Shown: positions 1 to 5,517, counted from the stretch's first letter. The stretch is DNA of 7,557 bases from CAZIHO01 sp964538875 (GCA_964538875.1 CAZIHO010000143.1:1-7557); one strand, 5' to 3'. Notes: a model not told the origin generated them from the sequence alone. Translations and numbers: made by a program.

Positions 1-489
1 ATCTTGCCAAAAGGCGACCGGCCGCAGGGGCTGGTCGGATGCATCAAACTCGGCCCACAAGGTCCCATAGCTGGTGCCCAGGAGCGGATGGCATTCGTCG
101 CCGGCCACATCCGCCAGTGGCCGTAGCACGAAGGCGTAGCGAGTGATTTCTTCCCGGGGCAGACGCACCGGACCCCTATCCACCACCTGGTCGCCGTAGG
201 TCAGTAGATCCAGGTCCAGGGTGCGGGGGGAGAACTTGGGTCCCTGGCGCTCCCGGCCGAACTCGTCCTCCAGGGTGCGCAGCAGGGCGAGCAGGTCCGA
301 AAGTTCCCAGTCGCAGGCAAACCCGGCTACCAGGTTGTAGAAGGGTTGGCCCTGAAAACCCACCGGGTCGCTTTCATAGACCGGAGACAAGCGCAGGGGA
401 CCAAACCGTGCTTGCAGTTGCGCGACGCTACCTCGAATGCAGCGGTCCCGGTCCTGGTTGCTGCCGATGCTGATCCACACCCAGGGCAT
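1..489 (-). CDS. folK: 2-amino-4-hydroxy-6-hydroxymethyldihydropteridine pyrophosphokinase (HPPK), 3' end cut by window edge
   Basis: FolK transfers pyrophosphate from ATP to 6-hydroxymethyl-dihydropterin, the step before dihydropteroate synthase in cytosolic folate synthesis. The frame is open for 163 codons from the ATG at 489-487 to base 1 with no stop, so the gene is partial; E. coli FolK has about 159 residues, so little is missing. The N-terminus carries the GSN motif (residues 9-11), then YESDPVGFQGQPFYN (38-52). The HPPK signature KFSPRTLDLDLL lies at 85-96, with the Mg-binding pair D92 and D94 and the basic R89. Two departures from the canonical family are visible: S87 where E. coli has Gly (GPR), and R112 where the family usually has a conserved His after Pro (E. 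coli H115). The start lies 3 bases after the folB stop, so the two genes are probably cotranscribed and translationally coupled. I am sure of the family; full HPPK activity is an inference. Confidence 0.9.
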   Translation of the reverse strand, partial: MPWVWISIGSNQDRDRCIRGSVAQLQARFGPLRLSPVYESDPVGFQGQPFYNLVAGFACDWELSDLLALLRTLEDEFGRERQGPKFSPRTLDLDLLTYGDQVVDRGPVRLPREEITRYAFVLRPLADVAGDECHPLLGTSYGTLWAEFDASDQPLRPVAFWQD

Positions 490-492
490 GGC

Positions 493-849
493 CTAGCCTC
501 GGCTGCCCCGCTCGATCCGCACGCCCACATCCCGGGCGCCCCGTAAGGCGCCGATCTTGTTGATGCTGAGCCGTACCCATGGGACGCCGAACTCTTCCAG
601 GACGATGCGGGCGCACTGTTCCGCCAGCGTCTCGACCAGTTGAAAGTGGCTGTCGGAGACAAACTGGATCAGGCGCTTGGCCACCGACTTGTAATCCAGG
701 GTGTCTTTAATTTGGTCGGTGCGGGCCGCCTTGGCGATGTCCGCCCCCATGTCCAGGTCCAGGATGACGGTTTGCTTGACGTTGCGTTCCCAATCGTAGA
801 TGCCGATCAGGGTTTCGATGCGCAGATCGCGGATGAAGATGATGTCCAT
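493..849 (-). CDS. folB: dihydroneopterin aldolase
   Basis: FolB cleaves 7,8-dihydroneopterin to 6-hydroxymethyl-dihydropterin and glycolaldehyde (and epimerises dihydroneopterin), supplying the substrate of FolK encoded directly downstream. The protein has 118 residues, as in E. coli (about 120). Visible landmarks are IGIYDWER at 15-22 with E21, LDYKSV at 51-56 with Y53, E73 in LVETLAE, the catalytic Lys K98 in INKIGALRGA, and the terminal VGVRIERG. These match the active-site positions of the bacterial aldolase. The frame is open for 16 more codons upstream, to an ATG at 897. I chose the ATG at 849 because GGAG (bases 860-857 read on the minus strand) lies 7 bases before it and because the protein then begins MDII, as in E. 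coli (MDIV). It heads a two-gene unit with folK. Confidence 0.95.
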   Translation of the reverse strand: MDIIFIRDLRIETLIGIYDWERNVKQTVILDLDMGADIAKAARTDQIKDTLDYKSVAKRLIQFVSDSHFQLVETLAEQCARIVLEEFGVPWVRLSINKIGALRGARDVGVRIERGSRG

Positions 850-875
850 GGCGGTTCTCCGGGTGCTGGCCGGCA

Positions 876-903
876 ATGGTAAAGGAGGCTCCCACATTTA
901 CAA
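876..903 (-). promoter_or_regulatory. candidate sigma-70 promoter for folB-folK
   Basis: Reading the minus strand, TTGTAA (903-898) and TACCAT (881-876) are 16 bases apart; each matches four of six consensus positions. Transcription would start near 869, leaving a short leader that contains the folB ribosome binding site. The fit is moderate and the boxes were found by eye. Confidence 0.35.
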
Positions 904-976
904 CCCTGGGCGAGGGCCGCCGTCCGCCTTGCCGGCATCCGGTTCCGCTCCGGGAAATCGATTGGATTCCCCGGCC

Positions 977-985
977 TGGTAAAAT
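977..985 (+). promoter_or_regulatory. candidate extended -10 promoter for plsY
   Basis: TGGTAAAAT is an extended -10 element (TG, one base, then TAAAAT with five of six consensus matches). It lies 33 bases before the chosen plsY start, so the leader would be about 27 bases. No convincing -35 sits at the right distance: TTGGAT at 962-967 is only 12 bases away. Extended -10 promoters can work without a good -35. Confidence 0.4.
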
Positions 986-1006
986 CCCTAGTACCGCGAG
1001 TTGCCT

Positions 1007-1010
1007 GGAG
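1007..1010 (+). promoter_or_regulatory. ribosome binding site deciding the plsY start
   Basis: GGAG lies 8 bases before the ATG at 1019 but only 2 bases before the in-frame ATG at 1013, and inside the reading frame that would begin at the TTG at 1001. It therefore favours 1019 as the start. Confidence 0.6.
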
Positions 1011-1018
1011 CCATGCCC

Positions 1019-1621
1019 ATGGGGTCGGACATTCTTCTCGTGCTGGGGGCCTACCTGTTGGGTTCGGTGTCCAGCGCCATCATCGTCTGTCGCCTGATGG
1101 GGCTGCCGGACCCCCGCACCCAGGGCTCCCAGAATCCAGGCGCCACCAATGTGCTGCGCATCGGCGGCAAAAAGGCGGCAGCAGTCACCCTGGTGGGGGA
1201 TAGCGTCAAAGGACTGATTCCCATGCTGGTGGGGCATCTGCTGGGAGCCTCCCCCCTGGTGCTGGCGGGGATCGCCCTGGCCGCGTTCCTGGGGCACCTG
1301 TATCCGCTGTTTTTCGGCTTCAAGGGTGGCAAGGGCGTAGCTACTGCGCTCGGCGTTCAGTTTGGCCTGTATTGGCCCATCGGCGCCTCGGTGGCGGCCA
1401 TCTGGTTGCTCATGGCCTATGGCCTCAGGATTTCGTCCCTGTCGGCGCTGGTGTCCATGGCGCTGGCGCCGCTGATCGTCTGGTGGTGGTGGCCGGCCCC
1501 TGAGTTGATTCTGATGCAAACCCTCATGAGCCTGCTGCTGCTGTGGCGCCACCGGAGCAACATCCGGGCGCTGGTGGCCGGCACTGAAGGCAAGATTCAG
1601 GACGAGGCAGGGCCGGAGTAG
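1019..1621 (+). CDS. plsY: glycerol-3-phosphate acyltransferase PlsY (acyl-phosphate dependent)
   Basis: PlsY is an inner-membrane enzyme that moves the acyl group from acyl-phosphate (made by PlsX) to glycerol-3-phosphate, giving lysophosphatidic acid, the first step of phospholipid synthesis. The 200-residue length fits the family (E. coli about 205). Hydrophobic stretches at about 4-24, 54-76, 79-97, 112-134, 138-158 and 162-176 suggest the usual multi-pass fold. The three catalytic motifs are present: motif 1 from G15-S16 through D31, R33, GSQN (36-39) and GATN (41-44); motif 2 GHLYPLFFGFKGGKGVAT (92-109); motif 3 near WRHRSNIRAL (176-185) and GTE (188-190). Motif 1 has Q38 where E. coli and Pseudomonas have Gly (GSGN). 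Four consecutive Trp occur at 155-158. Earlier in-frame starts (TTG at 1001, ATG at 1013) are less well placed for the ribosome binding site. The gene is divergent from folB and converges on tsaD with a 10-base gap. Confidence 0.93.
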   Translation: MGSDILLVLGAYLLGSVSSAIIVCRLMGLPDPRTQGSQNPGATNVLRIGGKKAAAVTLVGDSVKGLIPMLVGHLLGASPLVLAGIALAAFLGHLYPLFFGFKGGKGVATALGVQFGLYWPIGASVAAIWLLMAYGLRISSLSALVSMALAPLIVWWWWPAPELILMQTLMSLLLLWRHRSNIRALVAGTEGKIQDEAGPE

Positions 1622-1631
1622 CCCGGTCTAC

Positions 1632-2648
1632 CTAAAGGGACGGCAAGCCCTCCATGGGCCAGCGGGCCCGGACCTCGATGGCCAGGGGTTCCCGCTGACC
1701 GGCCTGCAGGCGCTGCCAGCCGGCGTAGGCGATCATGGCCCCGTTGTCGGTGCAGAGATCCAGGCGTGGATAGTAGGTGCGCCCGCCTTCCTGGGCCGCC
1801 ATGTCATCCATGCGCTGGCGCAGGCGCCGGTTGGCCGCCACGCCACCGGCCAGCACCAGGGTTTGACTCCCGGCCGCCCTGAGCGCCCGCCGGCATTTGA
1901 TGACTAAGGTTTCCACCACTGCTTCTTCGAACGCCAAGGCGATGTCGGCACGGGTTTGCTGGTCCGCGTCACCCTGGTTCCGGAGACAGTTGAGGGCAAA
2001 GGTCTTGAGTCCACTGAAGCTGAAATCCAGCCCTGGCCGGTCGGTCATGGGACGGGGAAACACAAAACGGCCCGGCAAGCCGGTTTCCGCCAGACGCGCC
2101 AACTGGGGGCCGCCGGGGTAGGGCAGTCCCAACAACTTGGCGGTCTTGTCGAAGGCTTCCCCAGCGGCGTCGTCCAGGGATTCCCCCAGCACCCGATACT
2201 GGCCCACGCCCGCCACTTCCACCAGTTGGGTGTGTCCCCCGGATACCAGCAGGGCCACAAAGGGGAATTCCGGCCGCTCGGGTTCCAGCATGGGCGCCAA
2301 TAAATGGCCTTCCATGTGATGCACGGCGATGGCCGGTATGCCCCAGGCCCAGGCCAGGCTACGTCCGATGGCGGCGCCGACTAGCAGGGCGCCCACTAGG
2401 CCGGGTCCGGCGGTGTAGGCGATGCCGTCGATTTGACCGGTCTCCAAGCCGGCCTGATCCATTACCTGGCGAATCAGGGGCAAGGTTTTGCGTACATGAT
2501 CCCGGGACGCCAGTTCCGGCACCACGCCACCGTATGCTGCGTGCAGTGCGATTTGACTATGGACCGCGTGGGCCAGTAACCCGCCCGGTTCCCCATGGAT
2601 GGCGATGCCCGTCTCGTCGCAGGACGTTTCGATCCCCAATACCCGCAT
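1632..2648 (-). CDS. tsaD: tRNA N6-adenosine threonylcarbamoyltransferase TsaD
   Basis: TsaD, with TsaB and TsaE, moves the threonylcarbamoyl group from threonylcarbamoyl-AMP to A37 of tRNAs that read ANN codons (t6A). It belongs to the ASKHA/Kae1 superfamily and acts in the cytosol. The 338 residues match E. coli (337). Visible landmarks are GIETSCDETG (5-14), the metal-binding HMEGH with H111 and H115, SGGHTQL (136-142), DDAAGEAFDKTAKLLGLPYPGGP (159-181), FSFSGLKT (209-216), LAGGVAANRRLR (267-278), and TDNGAMIA (300-307) with the metal-binding Asp D301. The frame is open for 43 codons further upstream, but the start at 2648 has GGGAGG (2658-2653) 4 bases before it and gives the family's N-terminus MRVLGIETSCDET. 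The CAU-decoding tRNA at 7481 is among the likely substrates. TsaD is commonly divergent from rpsU in gammaproteobacteria, as here. Confidence 0.97.
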   Translation of the reverse strand: MRVLGIETSCDETGIAIHGEPGGLLAHAVHSQIALHAAYGGVVPELASRDHVRKTLPLIRQVMDQAGLETGQIDGIAYTAGPGLVGALLVGAAIGRSLAWAWGIPAIAVHHMEGHLLAPMLEPERPEFPFVALLVSGGHTQLVEVAGVGQYRVLGESLDDAAGEAFDKTAKLLGLPYPGGPQLARLAETGLPGRFVFPRPMTDRPGLDFSFSGLKTFALNCLRNQGDADQQTRADIALAFEEAVVETLVIKCRRALRAAGSQTLVLAGGVAANRRLRQRMDDMAAQEGGRTYYPRLDLCTDNGAMIAYAGWQRLQAGQREPLAIEVRARWPMEGLPSL

Positions 2649-2757
2649 GGAACCTCCCAAGACTAAGGACCTACCGGGCCATGCCAGGCGTAGAATTCCG
2701 AATGAATGCTTCCAATACCTGATATGACCGCCCCGGATTGCCCGGGCGCCACAGTAT

Positions 2758-2771
2758 ATCCACCTGTGGAT
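2758..2771. repeat. short perfect palindrome ATCCAC-CT-GTGGAT upstream of rpsU
   Basis: Six-base arms separated by two bases form a perfect inverted repeat lying directly against the candidate -35 of rpsU. Each half resembles a DnaA box (TTATCCACA): bases 2756-2764 match 7 of 9 on the plus strand, and 2765-2773 match 7 of 9 on the minus strand. It may be an operator; its identity as a DnaA site is not established. Confidence 0.4.
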
Positions 2772-2801
2772 TTGCATCTTCCCCCATATTACCGATAAAA
2801 T
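2772..2801 (+). promoter_or_regulatory. candidate promoter for the rpsU-yqeY-dnaG-rpoD operon
   Basis: TAAAAT at 2796-2801 matches the -10 consensus at five of six positions. TTGCAT at 2772-2777 serves as a weak -35 with an 18-base spacer; GATAAA at 2794-2799 would give a 16-base spacer. Transcription would begin near 2808, leaving about 50 bases of leader before rpsU. The surrounding AT-rich stretch 2784-2817 stands out from its GC-rich flanks, which supports a promoter here. Confidence 0.45.
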
Positions 2802-2819
2802 CCTCGCCTTTATTTTTGC

Positions 2820-2834
2820 CGGTCCTCCAGACCG
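2820..2834 (+). promoter_or_regulatory. small hairpin in the rpsU leader
   Basis: CGGTC and GACCG (2820-2824 and 2830-2834) form a five-pair stem around the loop CTCCA. The segment TCCTC at 2823-2827 is also complementary to the rpsU Shine-Dalgarno GAGGA at 2847-2851, so this stretch could fold locally or mask the ribosome binding site. No thermodynamic calculation was possible. Confidence 0.3.
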
Positions 2835-2860
2835 TTGTTAAATCCCGAGGAAAGATCTAG

Positions 2861-3076
2861 ATGCCCAATGTTCGCGTGAAAGAGAACGAGCCCTTTGAGG
2901 TTGCCATGCGTCGTTTCAAACGCTCCTGCGAAAAGGCGGGGGTGCTGGCGGAAGTCCGCCGCCGGGAGTTTTATGAAAAGCCCACCACGGAACGCAAGCG
3001 CAAGGCCGCCGCCGCCGTCAAGCGGCACCTCAAGAAGCTCGCACGCGAAGGCCGGCGCTGGGAGCGCCAATATTAG
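2861..3076 (+). CDS. rpsU: 30S ribosomal protein bS21
   Basis: bS21 sits on the 30S platform near the anti-Shine-Dalgarno end of 16S rRNA and assists translation initiation. The 71 residues match the E. coli protein in length and nearly in sequence: a first part with ENEPFEVAMRRFKRSCEKAG (8-27), the hallmark VRRREFYEKPTTERKR (32-47), and a strongly basic tail ending in RQY. The ATG at 2861 is preceded by GAGGAAAG (2847-2854), a good ribosome binding site with about 10 bases between GAGG and the start. It is the first gene of the macromolecular synthesis operon and is divergent from tsaD. The next gene begins 23 bases after its stop. Confidence 0.98.
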   Translation: MPNVRVKENEPFEVAMRRFKRSCEKAGVLAEVRRREFYEKPTTERKRKAAAAVKRHLKKLAREGRRWERQY

Positions 3077-3099
3077 TCAGCGGCCCGGATATCCCCGCC

Positions 3100-3543
3100 A
3101 TGCTCAAGCAACAACTCCAGGATGACATGAAGGCCGCCCTCAAGGGGGGCGACAAGCCGCGTCTGGCCGTGGTGCGGCTGATCCTGGCGGCGATCAAGCA
3201 GCGGGAGGTGGACGAGCGGCTGGAGCTGACCGACGAGCAGATCCTGGCGGTACTGGACAAGATGGTCAAGCAGCGCCGGGAATCCATCAGCCACTTCGAG
3301 CGCGCCGGTCGCGCCGATCTGGTGGAGCAGGAAGCCTTCGAGATCCAGGTCTGCCAGTCCTATTTGCCAGAAGCCCTGAGCCCGGAAGAATTGGCCGGGC
3401 TCATCGAACAAGCCGTTAGCACGGTCGGTGCCCAGGCGATCCAGGACATGGGCAAGGTCATGGGTTGGCTGAAGCCCAAAATCCAAGGGCGGGCGGACAT
3501 GGGAGCAGTGAGCGCCCGGGTCCGCCAGCGGCTCGGCGCCTAA
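3100..3543 (+). CDS. GatB/YqeY domain-containing protein
   Basis: This is a 147-residue cytosolic protein of the YqeY family, related to the C-terminal tail domain of GatB, the subunit of Asp-tRNA(Asn)/Glu-tRNA(Gln) amidotransferase. That kinship suggests tRNA binding, but the function of the stand-alone protein is not established. Visible landmarks are an N-terminal helical part with MLKQQLQDDMKAAL and RLAVVRLILAAIKQREVDE, a charged coiled stretch at about 42-73 including VKQRRESISHFERAGR, YLPEALSPEEL (87-97), and the family hallmark DMGKVMGWLKPKIQGRADMG (115-134). Length is typical. The gene lacks a clear Shine-Dalgarno: only GGA at 3086-3088 is visible, 11 bases before the ATG. Initiation may therefore depend on coupling to rpsU, which ends 23 bases upstream. 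A gene of this family occupies the same place between rpsU and dnaG in Pseudomonas-like gammaproteobacteria. Confidence 0.93.
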   Translation: MLKQQLQDDMKAALKGGDKPRLAVVRLILAAIKQREVDERLELTDEQILAVLDKMVKQRRESISHFERAGRADLVEQEAFEIQVCQSYLPEALSPEELAGLIEQAVSTVGAQAIQDMGKVMGWLKPKIQGRADMGAVSARVRQRLGA

Positions 3544-3556
3544 GCCGCCGTGGGCA

Positions 3557-3582
3557 CCTAGCAGGGCCTGACCTCTGCTAGG
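3557..3582 (+). promoter_or_regulatory. stem-loop immediately upstream of dnaG
   Basis: CCTAGCAG (3557-3564) and CTGCTAGG (3575-3582) form eight perfect pairs, extended inward by one G-U and one G-C pair, with the six-base loop CCTGAC. No run of T follows, so it is not a canonical intrinsic terminator. Its 3' arm ends 9 bases before the dnaG ATG and contains an AGG that could act as ribosome binding site. A second CTAGG copy at 3583-3587 offers an alternative partner for the left arm. Confidence 0.6.
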
Positions 3583-3591
3583 CTAGGGTGT

Positions 3592-5328
3592 ATGCCTGGC
3601 AAGATCCCGTCCGAGTTCATCGACCAACTGCTGAGCCGGATCGACATCCGCGATCTGGTGGAGCGGCGCCTGTCCCTGCGCAAGTCAGGGCGCAGCTATC
3701 TGGGCCTATGCCCCTTCCATCACGAAAAGACTCCATCTTTCACCGTTAATCCGGAACGTCAGACCTACCACTGTTTCGGCTGTGGCGTGCATGGCACTGC
3801 CATCAGTTTCCTGATGGAACTGGACCGGCTCAGCTTTCCCGAGGCAATCGAGGAGTTGGCCCATCAGGCCGGCATGGAGATGCCGAATCGGGACCTCGCC
3901 AGTCCAGGCGTGCCGGATATGGAACCCCTGCGGCGCATCCTAGAGGCGGCGGACGCCTATTTCCGGCGCCAATTGCGCCAGCACCCCGGATCGCAGCAAG
4001 CGGTGGACTACCTCAAGGGACGGGGCCTATCCGGCGAAATCGCCGCCGAATACGGCGTCGGCTACGCACCACCAGGCTGGGATGGTCTATGCCGCGAACT
4101 GGGAGGGCAGGGCAGCGACGGATTGCGCCTATCGGTGCAAGCGGGTCTGGTGGTGGAACAGGACGGTCGTCAATATGACCGCTTCCGGAATCGAATCATG
4201 TTCCCGATCCGGGACCGGCGCGGGCGTCCCATCGGCTTCGGCGGCCGGGTGTTGGGGGATGACAAGCCCAAATATCTGAACTCGCCGGAAACGCCCCTGT
4301 TCCACAAGGGCCGGGAACTGTATGGCCTTTACGAAGCAAGCCGGGCCCTGCGCCATATCGACCGGTTGTTGATCGTGGAAGGCTACCTGGATGTCATCGC
4401 CCTGGCCCAGTTCGGGATTCGCCAAGCCGTGGCGACCCTGGGTACTGCCACCACCAGCGACCATTTCGAACGACTGTTCCGGGCCACCCAGGAGTTGGTG
4501 TTTTGCTTTGACGGCGACCAAGCGGGCCGGGAAGCGGGTTGGAAAGCCCTGCTGTTGGCGCTGCCCCAAGCCCGGGAAGGACGGGAAATTCGCTTTCTGT
4601 TTCTGCCCGACCAAGAAGACCCGGATACCCTGATTCGCAAGGAAGGGAACGCCGCCTTTGCCCAGCGCCTGACCAGCGCCAAACCCCTATCCGAATACTT
4701 CTTCGAACGGCTGGAATCCGAGGTGGATTTGGCCAGCCCGGAGGGGAGGGCGCGCCTAGCGGAGCGGGCCCGACCCCTACTGGAACAACTACCGGCGGGG
4801 ACTTTCCGGGAAATCATGGTCGCCCGGCTGGCGGAGCGGGTGGGCCTTGGCCGCCGGCAACTCGGACTGGCGGCGAACGCAATCAGAGCCCGTCCAACTC
4901 AGCCGCGCGGACCCGCCACATTGCCCAGCATGACCCAGGTGCGACGAGCGGTTGCCCTGCTGCTGCAATATCCCCATCTGGCCCCAGAAGCCGCCTCTCT
5001 GTCCGGGCACTGGCGGCAACTGGCCCAGCCTGGCATCTCCTTGCTGGCAGAACTCCTTGATTTACTTGTAGCTCAACCTACCCTTAACACAGCGCAGATG
5101 TTAGAACGTTGGCGCGATACGGAATCAGGTCGCCATATGGAACGCCTGGCGTCATATCCCTTTCAGGGCGATGCCGAGGGGCTCAAGGATGAGTTGCTGG
5201 GCGCTATCCGGCGGTTAAATCAGGAAACGCGGGGCCAAGAAGCCAACCAATTGATTCAAAAGGAAAGGCCGAGTCAAATGACGGCGGAGGAAAAAGCTCG
5301 ATTGCTGGATCTCCTCAAGCCCAGTTGA
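3592..5328 (+). CDS. dnaG: DNA primase
   Basis: DnaG makes the RNA primers that start Okazaki fragments and the leading strand, working with the DnaB helicase at the fork. The 578 residues are close to E. coli (581). The N-terminal CHC2 zinc-binding domain has C40, H43, C61 and C64 within CPFHHEKTPSF and YHCFGCG. The RNA-polymerase core follows, with the basic motif DRFRNRIMFPIRDRRGRPIG (196-215) and KYLNSPET (227-234). The TOPRIM domain has IVEGYLDVIAL (261-271, catalytic E263) and FDGDQAG (306-312, metal ligands D307 and D309). Residues from about 445 form the helicase-interacting C-terminal domain, which is less conserved. The start MPGKIPSEFIDQLLSR aligns with E. coli MAGRIPRVFINDLLAR. 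Initiation signals are weak: AGGG at 3585-3588 is only 3 bases from the ATG, and AGG at 3580-3582 lies inside a hairpin. This fits the low primase levels expected from this operon. Confidence 0.97.
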   Translation: MPGKIPSEFIDQLLSRIDIRDLVERRLSLRKSGRSYLGLCPFHHEKTPSFTVNPERQTYHCFGCGVHGTAISFLMELDRLSFPEAIEELAHQAGMEMPNRDLASPGVPDMEPLRRILEAADAYFRRQLRQHPGSQQAVDYLKGRGLSGEIAAEYGVGYAPPGWDGLCRELGGQGSDGLRLSVQAGLVVEQDGRQYDRFRNRIMFPIRDRRGRPIGFGGRVLGDDKPKYLNSPETPLFHKGRELYGLYEASRALRHIDRLLIVEGYLDVIALAQFGIRQAVATLGTATTSDHFERLFRATQELVFCFDGDQAGREAGWKALLLALPQAREGREIRFLFLPDQEDPDTLIRKEGNAAFAQRLTSAKPLSEYFFERLESEVDLASPEGRARLAERARPLLEQLPAGTFREIMVARLAERVGLGRRQLGLAANAIRARPTQPRGPATLPSMTQVRRAVALLLQYPHLAPEAASLSGHWRQLAQPGISLLAELLDLLVAQPTLNTAQMLERWRDTESGRHMERLASYPFQGDAEGLKDELLGAIRRLNQETRGQEANQLIQKERPSQMTAEEKARLLDLLKPS

Positions 5329-5415
5329 TGGGCGGATCACCCTATCCGGGTGCGAGCAGACCCAGCGTGTGACCTTTTCATCAAACGCCAACCCAAACCT
5401 GACCGTCTGAGAATG

Positions 5416-5455
5416 CCATGACATGCGAAATTAGCGCCAACCTCGGTTGTCATGG
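5416..5455. repeat. inverted repeat between dnaG and rpoD
   Basis: CCATGACA (5416-5423) and TGTCATGG (5448-5455) are perfect eight-base arms. After a two-base mismatch on each side, CGA (5426-5428) and TCG (5443-5445) add three more pairs, leaving a 14-base loop. It starts 87 bases after the dnaG stop and ends 63 bases before the rpoD -35 box. As RNA it could be a processing or stability structure behind dnaG; as DNA it could be a protein-binding site. No T run follows, so it is not a standard terminator. Confidence 0.55.
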
Positions 5456-5517
5456 AATCCCGCGCTGCGACGACGACACCCCCTAACTAGGTCCCATCGA
5501 GACCCTGTTCGGGAAGT

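Noticed and set aside
1001..1018. TTG at 1001 or ATG at 1013 as the plsY start.
   Set aside because: The GGAG at 1007-1010 is inside the first reading and only 2 bases from the second; the ATG at 1019 has ideal 8-base spacing.
707..1552. A 281-codon open frame on the minus strand across the folB-plsY gap and plsY.
   Set aside because: It lies antisense to plsY, overlaps folB in another frame, and its product is a low-complexity Gln/His/Arg/Gly-rich string typical of shadow frames in GC-rich DNA.
2816..2843. A second rpsU promoter, TTGCCG with TTAAAT.
   Set aside because: Its transcription start would fall inside the rpsU ribosome binding site.
2649..2860. A LexA (SOS) box before rpsU, as in E. 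coli.
   Set aside because: No CTGT-N8-ACAG pattern is present in the gap.
4539..5060. A 173-codon open frame on the plus strand inside dnaG.
   Set aside because: It is fully inside dnaG in another frame, is rich in Gly, Pro and Arg, and shows no domain; dnaG itself is well conserved here.
5053..5083. A sigma-32 heat-shock promoter (CTTGAT with CCTACCCT) inside dnaG.
   Set aside because: The -35 is fair, but the -10 matches CCCCATNT at only three informative positions.
5329..5378. CACCC-TATCC-GGGTG hairpin (5338-5352) as a dnaG terminator.
   Set aside because: The stem has only five pairs and the nearest T run (5374-5377) is more than 20 bases away, so it does not fit an intrinsic terminator.
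5418..5486. A 22-codon small frame in the dnaG-rpoD gap with three Cys.
   Set aside because: Its ribosome binding site is poor and it spans the inverted repeat; a short ATG-to-stop stretch of this size is expected by chance.
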